Assembly: GCF_004217285.1 (NCBI RefSeq)
Contig: NZ_SHKS01000005.1
Location: forward strand, 372,001 to 436,000
Reading direction: 5' to 3'
Source of the DNA: Streptomyces sp. BK239
GTDB taxonomy: Bacteria; Actinomycetota; Actinomycetes; Streptomycetales; Streptomycetaceae
Length of the DNA stretch: 64,000 nt
Part shown: one piece after another, positions 16,849 through 23,565 of the stretch
Layout: each line of letters opens with the position of its first letter
Position numbering within the stretch: position 1 is the first letter of the stretch
The notes under the pieces: model-generated
The model's database searches: none
Told to the model about the DNA's origin: nothing
What the model saw: the letters and a program-made list of their open reading frames with translations, nothing else
Made by a program: the position numbers and the translations under genes

Positions 16849-18402
16849 ATGCGCTCGGTTCGCATGCGCATCCTGGTCACGTCGTCGGTGCTCGCGGTGG
16901 TCGCGGTGGGCGGCTGGCAGTTACTGCCCGCCCGGGGCGGCCCGGGCAAGGCGATCAGGGTCGGCACGACGGACACCGTCACCTCGCTCGACCCGGCCGG
17001 CGCCTACGACGCCGCTTCCTGGGCCCTGTTCAGCAACGTCTTCCAGTCGCTGCTGACGTACGAACCGGGCGGCACGACACCGGTCCCCGACGCGGCCGAG
17101 AGCTGCGCGTTCAGCGCCGGCGGCCTCACCACCTACCGGTGCCGCCTCCGCGACGACCTCACCTTCCCCAGCGGCCGCGAGCTGACCGCCGAGGACGTGA
17201 AGTACTCCTTCGACCGGGTGAAGAAGATCGACGCCGAGGTCGGCCCCGCGAGCCTGCTGTCCACCCTGAGGTCGGTGGACGCCCAGGGCGACACCGTCAC
17301 CTTCCACCTCTCCGCCCCGGACGCCACGTTCCCGTTCAAGGTGGCCACCGGCGCCGGCTCGATCGTCGACCGCGAGCGCTACCCGGCGGACGCCCTGCGC
17401 ACCGGCGACCAGGTCGACGGCACCGGACCGTACACACTCACCGGCTACACCAAGGGCAAGCGCGCCGAGCTCACCCCCAACTCCCGCTACCACGGCGCGG
17501 TCAGCACCGGACGACCCGTGCACCTGCGGTACTACGCCGACCCCGAGGCCCTCGACCAGGCGTGGAAGGCCAAGGAGGTCGACGCCGCCACCCGCCAGCT
17601 GCCGCCGAACGTCCTGGCCGCCCTGAACAGCAGCGACCCGGACCAGCGCGTCACCGAGGCGGGCAGCTCCGAGACCCGCAACCTGTACTTCAACACCCGC
17701 GCCGGCTCCCCCCTGCACCAGGCGGCCGTCCGCAAGGCGGCGGCCTGGCTGATCGACCGCGAGCAACTGGCGAACTCCGTGTACCACGGCACCGTCGACC
17801 CGCTGTTCTCACTGATCCCGACCGGCATCACCGGCCACACCACCTCCTTCTTCGACGCCTACCCGGACCAGAACCCCCAGAAGGCGCGCAAGCTGCTCCA
17901 GCAGGCCGGCGTCGGCGTCCCCGTCGCCTTCACCTACGGCTACGGGCTCGGCAGCGGCGCGGCCGAGCAGGAGGCCAGGGAGATCAAGCGGCAGCTGGAG
18001 GCCTCCGGCCTGTTCAAGGTGACCGTCAAGGGTTACGAGTGGACCGACTTCCAGGAGCGGTGGGCGACCGGCAAGCTCGACGCGTACGCCGTCGGCTGGG
18101 TCGCCGACTATCCCGACCCGGACACCTTCGCCGCCCCGCTCGTCGGCACCGGCTCCACCATGAACACGGGCTACAGCAGCAAGCCGGTCGACGGCTTCAT
18201 CAAGGACAGCCGCCGCTACGCCGACCGGAGCCGTGTCCTCGACGACTTCCGCGAACTGCAGAAGTTCATCGCCGAGGACGTGCCGGTCGTCCCGCTGTGG
18301 CAGCGCAAGGCGTACGTCCTGACCAGTGCCGACGTCGGCGGCGGCCAGTATCTGGCGGACGGCGACGGCGTGTTCCGGCTGTGGAAGCTGAACTGGATCT
18401 GA
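16849..18402 (+). CDS. Peptide/opine-type ABC solute-binding protein (SBP family 5), with TTA codon
   Basis: 517 residues from ATG 16849. The N-terminal segment (residues 8-28, ILVTSSVLAVVAVGGWQLL) is a signal peptide or anchor without a lipobox cysteine. The mature part has the family 5 pattern: VGTTDTVTSLDPAGAYD, YRCRLRDDLTFPSGRELTAEDVKYSFDRV, YFNTRAGSPLHQAAVRKAAAWLIDREQL, and YAVGWVADYPDPDTF. It should capture oligopeptides or similar ligands, but no permease or ATPase genes are nearby, so it is an orphan. Codon 25 (16921-16923) is TTA, the rare leucine codon read by the bldA tRNA in Streptomyces, so translation should be tied to development. Confidence 0.88.
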   Translation: MRSVRMRILVTSSVLAVVAVGGWQLLPARGGPGKAIRVGTTDTVTSLDPAGAYDAASWALFSNVFQSLLTYEPGGTTPVPDAAESCAFSAGGLTTYRCRLRDDLTFPSGRELTAEDVKYSFDRVKKIDAEVGPASLLSTLRSVDAQGDTVTFHLSAPDATFPFKVATGAGSIVDRERYPADALRTGDQVDGTGPYTLTGYTKGKRAELTPNSRYHGAVSTGRPVHLRYYADPEALDQAWKAKEVDAATRQLPPNVLAALNSSDPDQRVTEAGSSETRNLYFNTRAGSPLHQAAVRKAAAWLIDREQLANSVYHGTVDPLFSLIPTGITGHTTSFFDAYPDQNPQKARKLLQQAGVGVPVAFTYGYGLGSGAAEQEAREIKRQLEASGLFKVTVKGYEWTDFQERWATGKLDAYAVGWVADYPDPDTFAAPLVGTGSTMNTGYSSKPVDGFIKDSRRYADRSRVLDDFRELQKFIAEDVPVVPLWQRKAYVLTSADVGGGQYLADGDGVFRLWKLNWI

Positions 18403-18491
18403 CTCCGGCAGCGTGCGTCCGCATGCGTCCGCCGCACACCGGGCAGTCACCCGACGCGGGTCCCGGTGGCGGAGGTGTGTGAGGAGCAGAC

Positions 18492-18899
18492 GTGCTGAGA
18501 CGCAACTCCTTCCGGCTGCCCCGGCACCCGGCGTCCGTCGGCCTCGCCCGGCGCCGGGTGCGGGACCATCTGGCCCAGTGGGGCCACGGCCCGGACGACC
18601 CCGCCCTCGGTGACGCCCTGCTGCTGGTGTCCGAGCTGGCGACCAACGTCGTACGCCACGGGCTGCTGCGGGAGCGGGAGTTCGAGGTGGCCGTGACGGC
18701 CCTCGCCGACGGCTCCTGCCTCATCGAGGTCTCGGACGAGGGCCGTCACGAGCCGCGCCCCCGCACGGTCTCCGAGTGGGACGAGCACGGCCGCGGGCTG
18801 CGCCTGGTGGAGCACGTCGCGGCGGCCTGGGGGGTGTGGGGCCGGGGCCGGCACGGCAAGACGGTGTGGGCGCTGGTGCTCACCGCCGACGAGGCCTGA
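18492..18899 (+). CDS. ATP-binding regulatory kinase-like protein (RsbW/SpoIIAB fold)
   Basis: 135 residues from GTG 18492 with GAGGAG just upstream. A stand-alone GHKL ATPase domain: N box ELATNVVRHG near 50-60 and G box DEHGRGLRLVEHVAAAWGV near 97-115. Streptomyces genomes encode many such small proteins; some are anti-sigma factors or serine kinases acting on anti-anti-sigma factors. No sigma or anti-anti-sigma gene is adjacent, so its partner is unknown. It lies 89 bp after the solute-binding protein gene on the same strand, probably with its own promoter. Confidence 0.85.
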   Translation: MLRRNSFRLPRHPASVGLARRRVRDHLAQWGHGPDDPALGDALLLVSELATNVVRHGLLREREFEVAVTALADGSCLIEVSDEGRHEPRPRTVSEWDEHGRGLRLVEHVAAAWGVWGRGRHGKTVWALVLTADEA

Positions 18900-18905
18900 C
18901 GGAGA

Positions 18906-18924
18906 GCCCGCGACGCCGGCGGGC
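18906..18924. terminator. Hairpin between convergent genes
   Basis: GCCCGC at 18906-18911 and GCGGGC at 18919-18924 form a 6-bp GC stem with a 7-base loop, in the 34-bp gap between two convergent stop codons. There is no T run. It may act as a weak bidirectional terminator. Confidence 0.4.
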
Positions 18925-18933
18925 CCGCGCCGC

Positions 18934-19737
18934 CTACGACTCGTCCCGCTTCTTCGCCGGGTCCGGCAGGGCCCTCGTCATCCCCGGCAGGAAGTCCGTG
19001 AACAGCTCGTGCACCTCGTGGACGAGCGGCCGCAGCACCCGGAACCGGGACAGCGTCACCCCGCGCGCGGTGAGGCGCGCGCCCCGCTCCACGAGCCGGT
19101 AGCTGCGCTCACGCCCCTCCGTACGGTCGAAGATCCAGTACAGGACGAGCCCCATCTGGGAGAGCCACATCAACTCGGGCAGCACCTCCCGCAGTTCCTC
19201 CGGCACCTTCGCCTTGGACCCGGCGAGCACCTGCCGGTGGACGGAGATCGCTTCCAGGCGCGCGTGCTCGGACTCCGGGGAGAAGGGGCTGAGCGGGCTG
19301 TCCGGGTCGGCGGCGTTCTTGAAGAACTGCACGGCGAACTCGTGGTACGGCGTGGCCACGTCCAGCCAGACCCGCAGCACGCCCGCGAGCCGCGCCTCCA
19401 GGCTCGTCTCCCGGGCCAGCACGTCCTGGATCGCCACCCGGTGCTCGGCGGCGAGCCGGTCGTAGAAGCCCTGGATCAGGTGCTCCTTGCCCGCGAAGTA
19501 GTAGTAGGCGTTCCCCACGGAGACACCGGCCTCCTGGGCGATGGCCCGCATCGTCGTCTTGTCGTAGCCGCGCTCCTGGAACAGCCGCATCGCGGTCTCC
19601 AGGATCAGCGCGCGGGTCTGCTCGGACTTGGACCGTGCGGCGCCCTCGGCCCCCTCCGCCCCCTCGGCGGACTCGGAGGGCTCGGCGGGCTCGGACGGGG
19701 CGGCGCCCTCAGCGGGGCCTTCGTTCTTCGCGGACAC
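18934..19737 (-). CDS. TetR/AcrR-family transcriptional regulator
   Basis: 267 residues from GTG 19737. A low-complexity Ala/Glu/Ser/Pro leader of about 35 residues precedes the helix-turn-helix domain: SEQTRALILETAMRLFQERGY and MRAIAQEAGVSVGNAYYYFAGKEHLI at about 38-85. The ligand domain then contains HEFAVQFFKNAADPDSPLSPFS and LMWLSQMGLVLYWIFDRTEGRE. It is the last gene of a leftward operon, 11 bp after the DCC-family gene, which in turn overlaps the membrane-protein gene. Two TGAACnnGTTCA palindromes lie in front of the first gene of that operon. Autoregulation through these sites is the simplest reading (inference). Confidence 0.88.
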   Translation of the reverse strand: MSAKNEGPAEGAAPSEPAEPSESAEGAEGAEGAARSKSEQTRALILETAMRLFQERGYDKTTMRAIAQEAGVSVGNAYYYFAGKEHLIQGFYDRLAAEHRVAIQDVLARETSLEARLAGVLRVWLDVATPYHEFAVQFFKNAADPDSPLSPFSPESEHARLEAISVHRQVLAGSKAKVPEELREVLPELMWLSQMGLVLYWIFDRTEGRERSYRLVERGARLTARGVTLSRFRVLRPLVHEVHELFTDFLPGMTRALPDPAKKRDES

Positions 19738-19748
19738 GGAAGGAAAGC

Positions 19749-20267
19749 CTAGTCAGTGGCGCACGCGCCGTCGGCACAGGAGGGCGGGGTGTAGGACCAG
19801 CCGTCGCGGGGGTCGAAGGACCAGCCGTCGGCCGAGTAGTACACGCCACCGCCCCAGCCGGTGTCCGTCCGCCGGGCCCCACGCCACTTGGCGGCGGCCA
19901 GGACCGCGCCCTTGGCGAGCTTCGCCCCGGCGGGGGTGCTCAGGCGGTGGGCGAGCGGACGGTGCTCGCGCAGCGCCCACAGGGTGACGATCCAGGCGGC
20001 GGAACCCCGGTAGACCTGGCCGCCGTCGCCCACGACGGTGATCTCCTCCAGGGTGGCCCGGTGGTCGAGCCAGGGGAAGCGGGCGCCGGCCTCCGCGGAG
20101 GCGGCCGGGACCAGGTCCAGCGGGACCAGTTGCGGCTGCCGGGCCAGCCAGTCGCGCACGAAGGAGCACAGGGCGCAGTGGGCGTCGTAGAGCACGGTGA
20201 GCCGGCGGACCGGGACGCGGGCGGCGTCCCGGTCGTCGGCGGCGCGGTGGGCCGTCACCGCGCTCAC
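19749..20267 (-). CDS. DCC-family thiol-disulfide oxidoreductase-like protein (DUF393)
   Basis: 172 residues from GTG 20267; GTGA overlaps the stop of the upstream membrane-protein gene. The family signature DxxCxxC is present near residue 28 (YDAHCALCSFVRDWL), followed by LVPLDLVPA and the EITVVGDGGQVYRGSAAWIVTLWAL block typical of DUF393. The CxxC suggests redox activity, but family substrates are not established. The C-terminal part (GWGGGVYYSADGWSFDPRDGWSYTPPSC) is Trp/Tyr/Gly-rich and carries two extra cysteines (SCADGACATD). Confidence 0.82.
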   Translation of the reverse strand: MSAVTAHRAADDRDAARVPVRRLTVLYDAHCALCSFVRDWLARQPQLVPLDLVPAASAEAGARFPWLDHRATLEEITVVGDGGQVYRGSAAWIVTLWALREHRPLAHRLSTPAGAKLAKGAVLAAAKWRGARRTDTGWGGGVYYSADGWSFDPRDGWSYTPPSCADGACATD

Positions 20268-20668
20268 GCCCCGGCCGAGGGGGCCCAGCCCTGCGGGGCG
20301 ACCGGCGGGACCTGCTCGCGCTCCATGACCCCGCGCCGCCGGATCCGGTTGAGCACGTACACGTTGCCCAGGTGCATGACGCCGAGCACCAGCAGCACCA
20401 CGCCGAGCTTGGTCGACAGGGCCTCGAAGATGCCGCGGGTGTCCTCGATGGTCTCGTCCCCGCTCAGGTACAGGGCGACGAAGCCGAGGTTGACGAGGTA
20501 GAAGCCGACCACCAGGAGGTGGTTGACGGCGTCGGCGAGCTTCTCGTTCCCGTGCAGCACGTCGGCGAGGAAGATCCGTCCGTTGCGGCTGAGGGTCCGG
20601 GCCACCCAGATGGTCAGACCGATGCTGACCACCAGGTAGATGACGTACGCGATGACTGTGCGATCCAT
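20264..20668 (-). CDS. Conserved hypothetical membrane protein, first gene of TetR operon
   Basis: 134 residues from ATG 20668, with AAGGTGG just upstream (a GTG three codons earlier is possible). Three hydrophobic segments: about 5-25 (VIAYVIYLVVSIGLTIWVA), 49-70 (HLLVVGFYLVNLGFVALYL) and 87-107 (LSTKLGVVLLVLGVMHLGNVYVL). The family is not recognised. Its partners are a CxxC protein and a TetR regulator made from the same transcript. The promoter region contains two palindromic operators. It might form a membrane redox unit with the DCC protein, but nothing in the sequence proves that. Confidence 0.75.
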   Translation of the reverse strand: MDRTVIAYVIYLVVSIGLTIWVARTLSRNGRIFLADVLHGNEKLADAVNHLLVVGFYLVNLGFVALYLSGDETIEDTRGIFEALSTKLGVVLLVLGVMHLGNVYVLNRIRRRGVMEREQVPPVAPQGWAPSAGA

Positions 20669-20683
20669 GTTCCCCACCTTTTC

Positions 20684-20741
20684 TGAACGCGTTCAAAACG
20701 CTGTCGCGAGGTGACTGTAGACCTCTTTCTGAACACGTTCA
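20684..20741. promoter_or_regulatory. Two TGAACnnGTTCA palindromes, putative TetR operators
   Basis: TGAACGCGTTCA at 20684-20695 and TGAACACGTTCA at 20730-20741 share a TTCTGAACRCGTTCAA frame, with centres 46 bp apart. They sit 16-73 bp upstream of the first gene of the membrane-protein/DCC/TetR operon. Their form and place fit dimeric binding by the TetR protein encoded at the end of that operon. The match between the boxes is seen directly; the assignment is inferred. Confidence 0.65.
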
Positions 20742-20804
20742 ACCGCAGGGCGGGTGATGCCGGGCGCGCCGCCGCGCGAACGGGCGGACGCGCCGCCCCG
20801 GAGC

Positions 20805-21212
20805 TCAGGCCCGGCCCAGCTCGGGGCGCTTGGAGTAGTCCGTGAAGCCCAGGACGTTGCCCCATGGATCGGCGATCTCGACGGTCCAGCCGGTGGCCGC
20901 GGAGGCCGGCCCCTCCAGCGGGGTGATGCCGGCGGACGCCAGCCGCAGGGCGGCCGCGCGGGCGTCCGGCACCTCCAGCCACAGGCGCGGGCAGGCCCAC
21001 GGCGGCGGGCGGTGCCCCAGGGCGTCCTCCTGGCGCAGCAGGACGCCGGGCGTCTCGCCGCCGACCCTCAGCAGGGCGATGCCGGCCTCGTCGAACCGGT
21101 ACGTCACCGCGAACCCTGCCCGCTCGTAGAAGTCCACGGCCTCGCCGAGATCCCCTACGGGCAGCAGTACGTTGTCGAACCCGAGCAGCTCGTACGACTC
21201 ATCATCTGACAT
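20805..21212 (-). CDS. VOC (glyoxalase/bleomycin-resistance fold) protein
   Basis: 135 residues from ATG 21212. One vicinal-oxygen-chelate domain with the two beta-alpha-beta-beta-beta modules: FDNVLLPVGDLGEAVDFYERAGFAVTYRFDEAGIALLRV and LWLEVPDARAAALRLASAGITPLEGP, ending DPWGNVLGFTDY. Members are metal enzymes (lyases, dioxygenases) or antibiotic-binding proteins; the substrate cannot be inferred. It is transcribed alone, leftward, upstream of the palindrome-containing promoter region and diverging from the TM2 gene. Confidence 0.85.
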   Translation of the reverse strand: MSDDESYELLGFDNVLLPVGDLGEAVDFYERAGFAVTYRFDEAGIALLRVGGETPGVLLRQEDALGHRPPPWACPRLWLEVPDARAAALRLASAGITPLEGPASAATGWTVEIADPWGNVLGFTDYSKRPELGRA

Positions 21213-21364
21213 ACCGTCACCATAGGGTCGCAGTGGTCACGAACCGGTCATTGCCCGAGGGTGCTCCGGGCCCGGCTTCTCACCGTCGCCCTCTCTGCTG
21301 CAAGATGACCTGCACTCACCTGTTGCGCCGTACATCCGATCATCTGGTCCCGGGAGACATCACC

Positions 21365-21793
21365 TTGTCCGAACAGCCGCAGTACCCCCAGCAGCCGCCC
21401 CAGCAGCCCGGGTACGGCTATCCGCAGGGCGGCGGCCCCTACGGGTACCCGCAGCAGGGCCAGCAGCCGCCCGGCTACCCCCCGCCCGGCGGACACCCCG
21501 GCGCGGGCGGCTACCCGCCCCCCGGAGGCGGCTACCCCGGCGACCCCAACGCCCCCTACGGCTACGACCCCTACGGGCGGCCCTACTCCGACAAGTCGAA
21601 GATCGTCGCCGGCATCCTCCAGCTGTTCCTGGGCAGCTTCGGCGTCGGCCGGTTCTACATCGGCCACGTCGGCCTCGGCCTCGCCCAGCTGTTCACCTGC
21701 GGCGGGCTCGGCATCTGGGCGCTGGTCGACGGCATCATCCTGCTGACCAGCAACGACAAGACAGACTCCGACGGCCGGATCCTGCGTGGCTGA
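21365..21793 (+). CDS. TM2-domain protein with Pro/Gly/Tyr/Gln-rich N-terminus
   Basis: 142 residues from a TTG at 21365, preceded by GGGAG with an 8-base gap; an in-frame ATG at 21305 would add 20 residues without conservation. The N-terminal 70 residues are low complexity, rich in Pro, Gly, Tyr and Gln (YPQQPPQQPGYGYPQGGG). They are followed by DPYGRPYSDKSK and a TM2 domain with two helices (IVAGILQLFLGSFGVGRFYIGHVGLG and LAQLFTCGGLGIWALVDGIILL). TM2 proteins are small membrane proteins of uncertain function. A near-copy of the TM2 part is encoded at 22454-22717. Confidence 0.82.
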   Translation: MSEQPQYPQQPPQQPGYGYPQGGGPYGYPQQGQQPPGYPPPGGHPGAGGYPPPGGGYPGDPNAPYGYDPYGRPYSDKSKIVAGILQLFLGSFGVGRFYIGHVGLGLAQLFTCGGLGIWALVDGIILLTSNDKTDSDGRILRG

Positions 21794-22250
21794 CCCAGTG
21801 CCGCGGCAGACGACGTCCGCCCCGTCGCGAACGTCGCCTGCCGCGGCGCGGGCGGGCCGGGCGCGCGGCTCCCTCCTGCGGCACCCGGCGGCGGCGCCCC
21901 TCGCGGTGCTCGCCGCCGGGGCGGCCGGTTCCGCCTATCTGTACGTCACCGACCCGCACGAAGGCGGGCACCTGCTGCCCCGGTGCCCCTTCCGGTTCGT
22001 CACCGGGCTGCTCTGCCCGGCCTGCGGCGGCACCCGCATGGTCTACGACCTGATGCACGGCGACCTCGCCCGGGCCTGGCTGGACAACCGGGCCCTGCTG
22101 CTCGCCTCGCCGTTCGCCCTCGCGCTGCTGGGGCGGTGGATGTGGGAAGGCCTGCACGGCCGGCGCCGGCAGCTCCGGCTCGGCCGCCCCGCCCAGGCCG
22201 TCGTGCTCGGCCTGGCCGTGACCTGGACCGTCGTACGCAACGCTTTCTGA
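21786..22250 (+). CDS. DUF2752-type membrane protein
   Basis: 154 residues from GTG 21786, overlapping the TM2 gene by 8 bp, so the two are probably translated together. A basic Ala/Arg-rich N-terminus is followed by a helix (APLAVLAAGAAGSAYLYV). The DUF2752 signature follows: CPFRFVTGLLCPACGGTRMVYDLMHGDLARAWLDN, with CP...CPxCGxTR. Two more helices come after it. The paired cysteines could bind metal or form a disulfide. Function is unknown, but this domain often neighbours TM2 proteins. Confidence 0.8.
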   Translation: MADPVPRQTTSAPSRTSPAAARAGRARGSLLRHPAAAPLAVLAAGAAGSAYLYVTDPHEGGHLLPRCPFRFVTGLLCPACGGTRMVYDLMHGDLARAWLDNRALLLASPFALALLGRWMWEGLHGRRRQLRLGRPAQAVVLGLAVTWTVVRNAF

Positions 22251-22453
22251 CCGGTTCAGCTCGCGCGTGGCCGATTTTGATCACGGAACAGGAACGATCG
22301 GCCCTCGCCCCTCCCTTCGGCCTCACAGGCATCTCTAGGCTCAGGTTTCACAGGGGGGCGTTCTCGCATGTCTTGCGCGGCCGACGCGACCGCACGTCGC
22401 GTCGCATTCCTCCTGGCGTCCCCGTTCACAGTGAATCCAGGAGCAGCTTCTCC

Positions 22454-22717
22454 ATGACCGTCCCCACCCCTGACGCCCCCTACGGTGTCGACCCGCTGGG
22501 CCGTCCGTACTCCGACAAGTCGAAGATCGTCGCGGGCATCCTCCAGATCTTCCTGGGCGGTTTCGGCGTCGGCCGCTTCTACGTCGGCTCCGTCGGCGTG
22601 GGCGTCGCCCAGCTCCTCACGTGCGGTGGCCTCGGCCTCTGGTCGCTGATCGACGGCATCCTGTTCCTCACCAGCAACGACCGCACCGACAAGCAGGGTC
22701 GCGTCCTGCGCGGCTGA
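22454..22717 (+). CDS. TM2-domain membrane protein
   Basis: 87 residues from ATG 22454. It is almost only a TM2 domain: APYGVDPLGRPYSDKSKIVAG, then helices ILQIFLGGFGVGRFYVGSVGVG and AQLLTCGGLGLWSLIDGILFL, ending SNDRTDKQGRVLRG. About four residues in five match the upstream TM2 protein in this part, including the DPxGRPYSDKSK lead and the ILRG/VLRG end, so it arose by local duplication. A 203-bp gap separates it from the DUF2752-type gene, enough for its own promoter. An 18-bp stem terminator follows. Confidence 0.85.
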   Translation: MTVPTPDAPYGVDPLGRPYSDKSKIVAGILQIFLGGFGVGRFYVGSVGVGVAQLLTCGGLGLWSLIDGILFLTSNDRTDKQGRVLRG

Positions 22718-22733
22718 GCCCCGCCGCCGTACA

Positions 22734-22775
22734 CGCCGACGGCCCCGCTCCGTTCCGGGAGCGGGGCCGTCGGCG
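22734..22775. terminator. Strong bidirectional hairpin terminator
   Basis: Perfect 18-bp stem: 22734-22751 pairs with 22758-22775 around the six-base loop GTTCCG. It lies 16 bp after the TM2 stop and 19 bp after the sdhB stop on the other strand, so it can end both convergent transcripts. Confidence 0.9.
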
Positions 22776-22794
22776 TTGCCAGGGGCGGGGAGCC

Positions 22795-23565
22795 TCAGAA
22801 GCGGCGCGTGATCAGCGCCCGCTTCACCTCCTGGATCGCCTTGGTGACCTCGATGCCACGCGGGCAGGCGTCCGTGCAGTTGAAGGTCGTGCGGCAACGC
22901 CACACGCCGTCACGGTCGTTGAGGATCTCCAGGCGCTGCTCGCCGGCCTCGTCACGCGAGTCGAAGATGAACCGGTGCGCGTTGACGATGGCCGCCGGGC
23001 CGAAGTACTGCCCGTCGTTCCAGAACACCGGGCACGACGACGTGCAGGCCGCGCAGAGGATGCACTTCGTCGTGTCGTCGAAGCGCTCGCGGTCCTCCGC
23101 CGTCTGAAGGCGTTCGCGCGTCGGCTCGTTGGTGTCCTTCGTGATGAGGAAGGGCATCACGTCGCGGTACGCCTGGAAGAACGGCTCCATGTCGACCACG
23201 AGGTCCTTCAGGACCGTCAGGCCCTTGATGGGCTCGACCGTGATCGGCTTCTCCGGGTTGATGTCCTTGATCAGCGTCTTGCACGCCAGACGGTTCTTGC
23301 CGTTGATCCGCATCGCGTCCGAGCCGCAGATGCCGTGGGCGCAGGAGCGGCGGAAGGTCAGCGTGCCGTCGACGTCCCACTTGATCTTGTGCAGACCGTC
23401 GAGGACGCGTTCCTTGGGGTCGATCTCCAGCTGGAAGTCTTCCCAGGTCGCCTCCGCCGAGACCTCCGGGTTGAACCGGCGGACCCGGAAGGTGACGGTG
23501 ATGTACGGGGAGGCCGCGGACGCCGAATCGGGGGTCTCGGCCTTGTCCAGAACGGGAGTTGCCAT
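22795..23565 (-). CDS. sdhB: Succinate dehydrogenase iron-sulfur subunit
   Basis: 256 residues. Carries electrons from the flavoprotein to the quinone site in complex II. Three cluster motifs are visible: the [2Fe-2S] ligands in RRSCAHGICGSDAM plus a later cysteine (NRLACKT), the [4Fe-4S] CILCAACTSSCPV, and the [3Fe-4S]/C-terminal group in CRTTFNCTDACPRGIE. The start overlaps the sdhA stop by one base (TGATG), as expected for a coupled operon. Last gene of sdhCDAB; the hairpin at 22734-22775 ends the transcript. Length and order are normal. Confidence 0.97.
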   Translation of the reverse strand: MATPVLDKAETPDSASAASPYITVTFRVRRFNPEVSAEATWEDFQLEIDPKERVLDGLHKIKWDVDGTLTFRRSCAHGICGSDAMRINGKNRLACKTLIKDINPEKPITVEPIKGLTVLKDLVVDMEPFFQAYRDVMPFLITKDTNEPTRERLQTAEDRERFDDTTKCILCAACTSSCPVFWNDGQYFGPAAIVNAHRFIFDSRDEAGEQRLEILNDRDGVWRCRTTFNCTDACPRGIEVTKAIQEVKRALITRRF

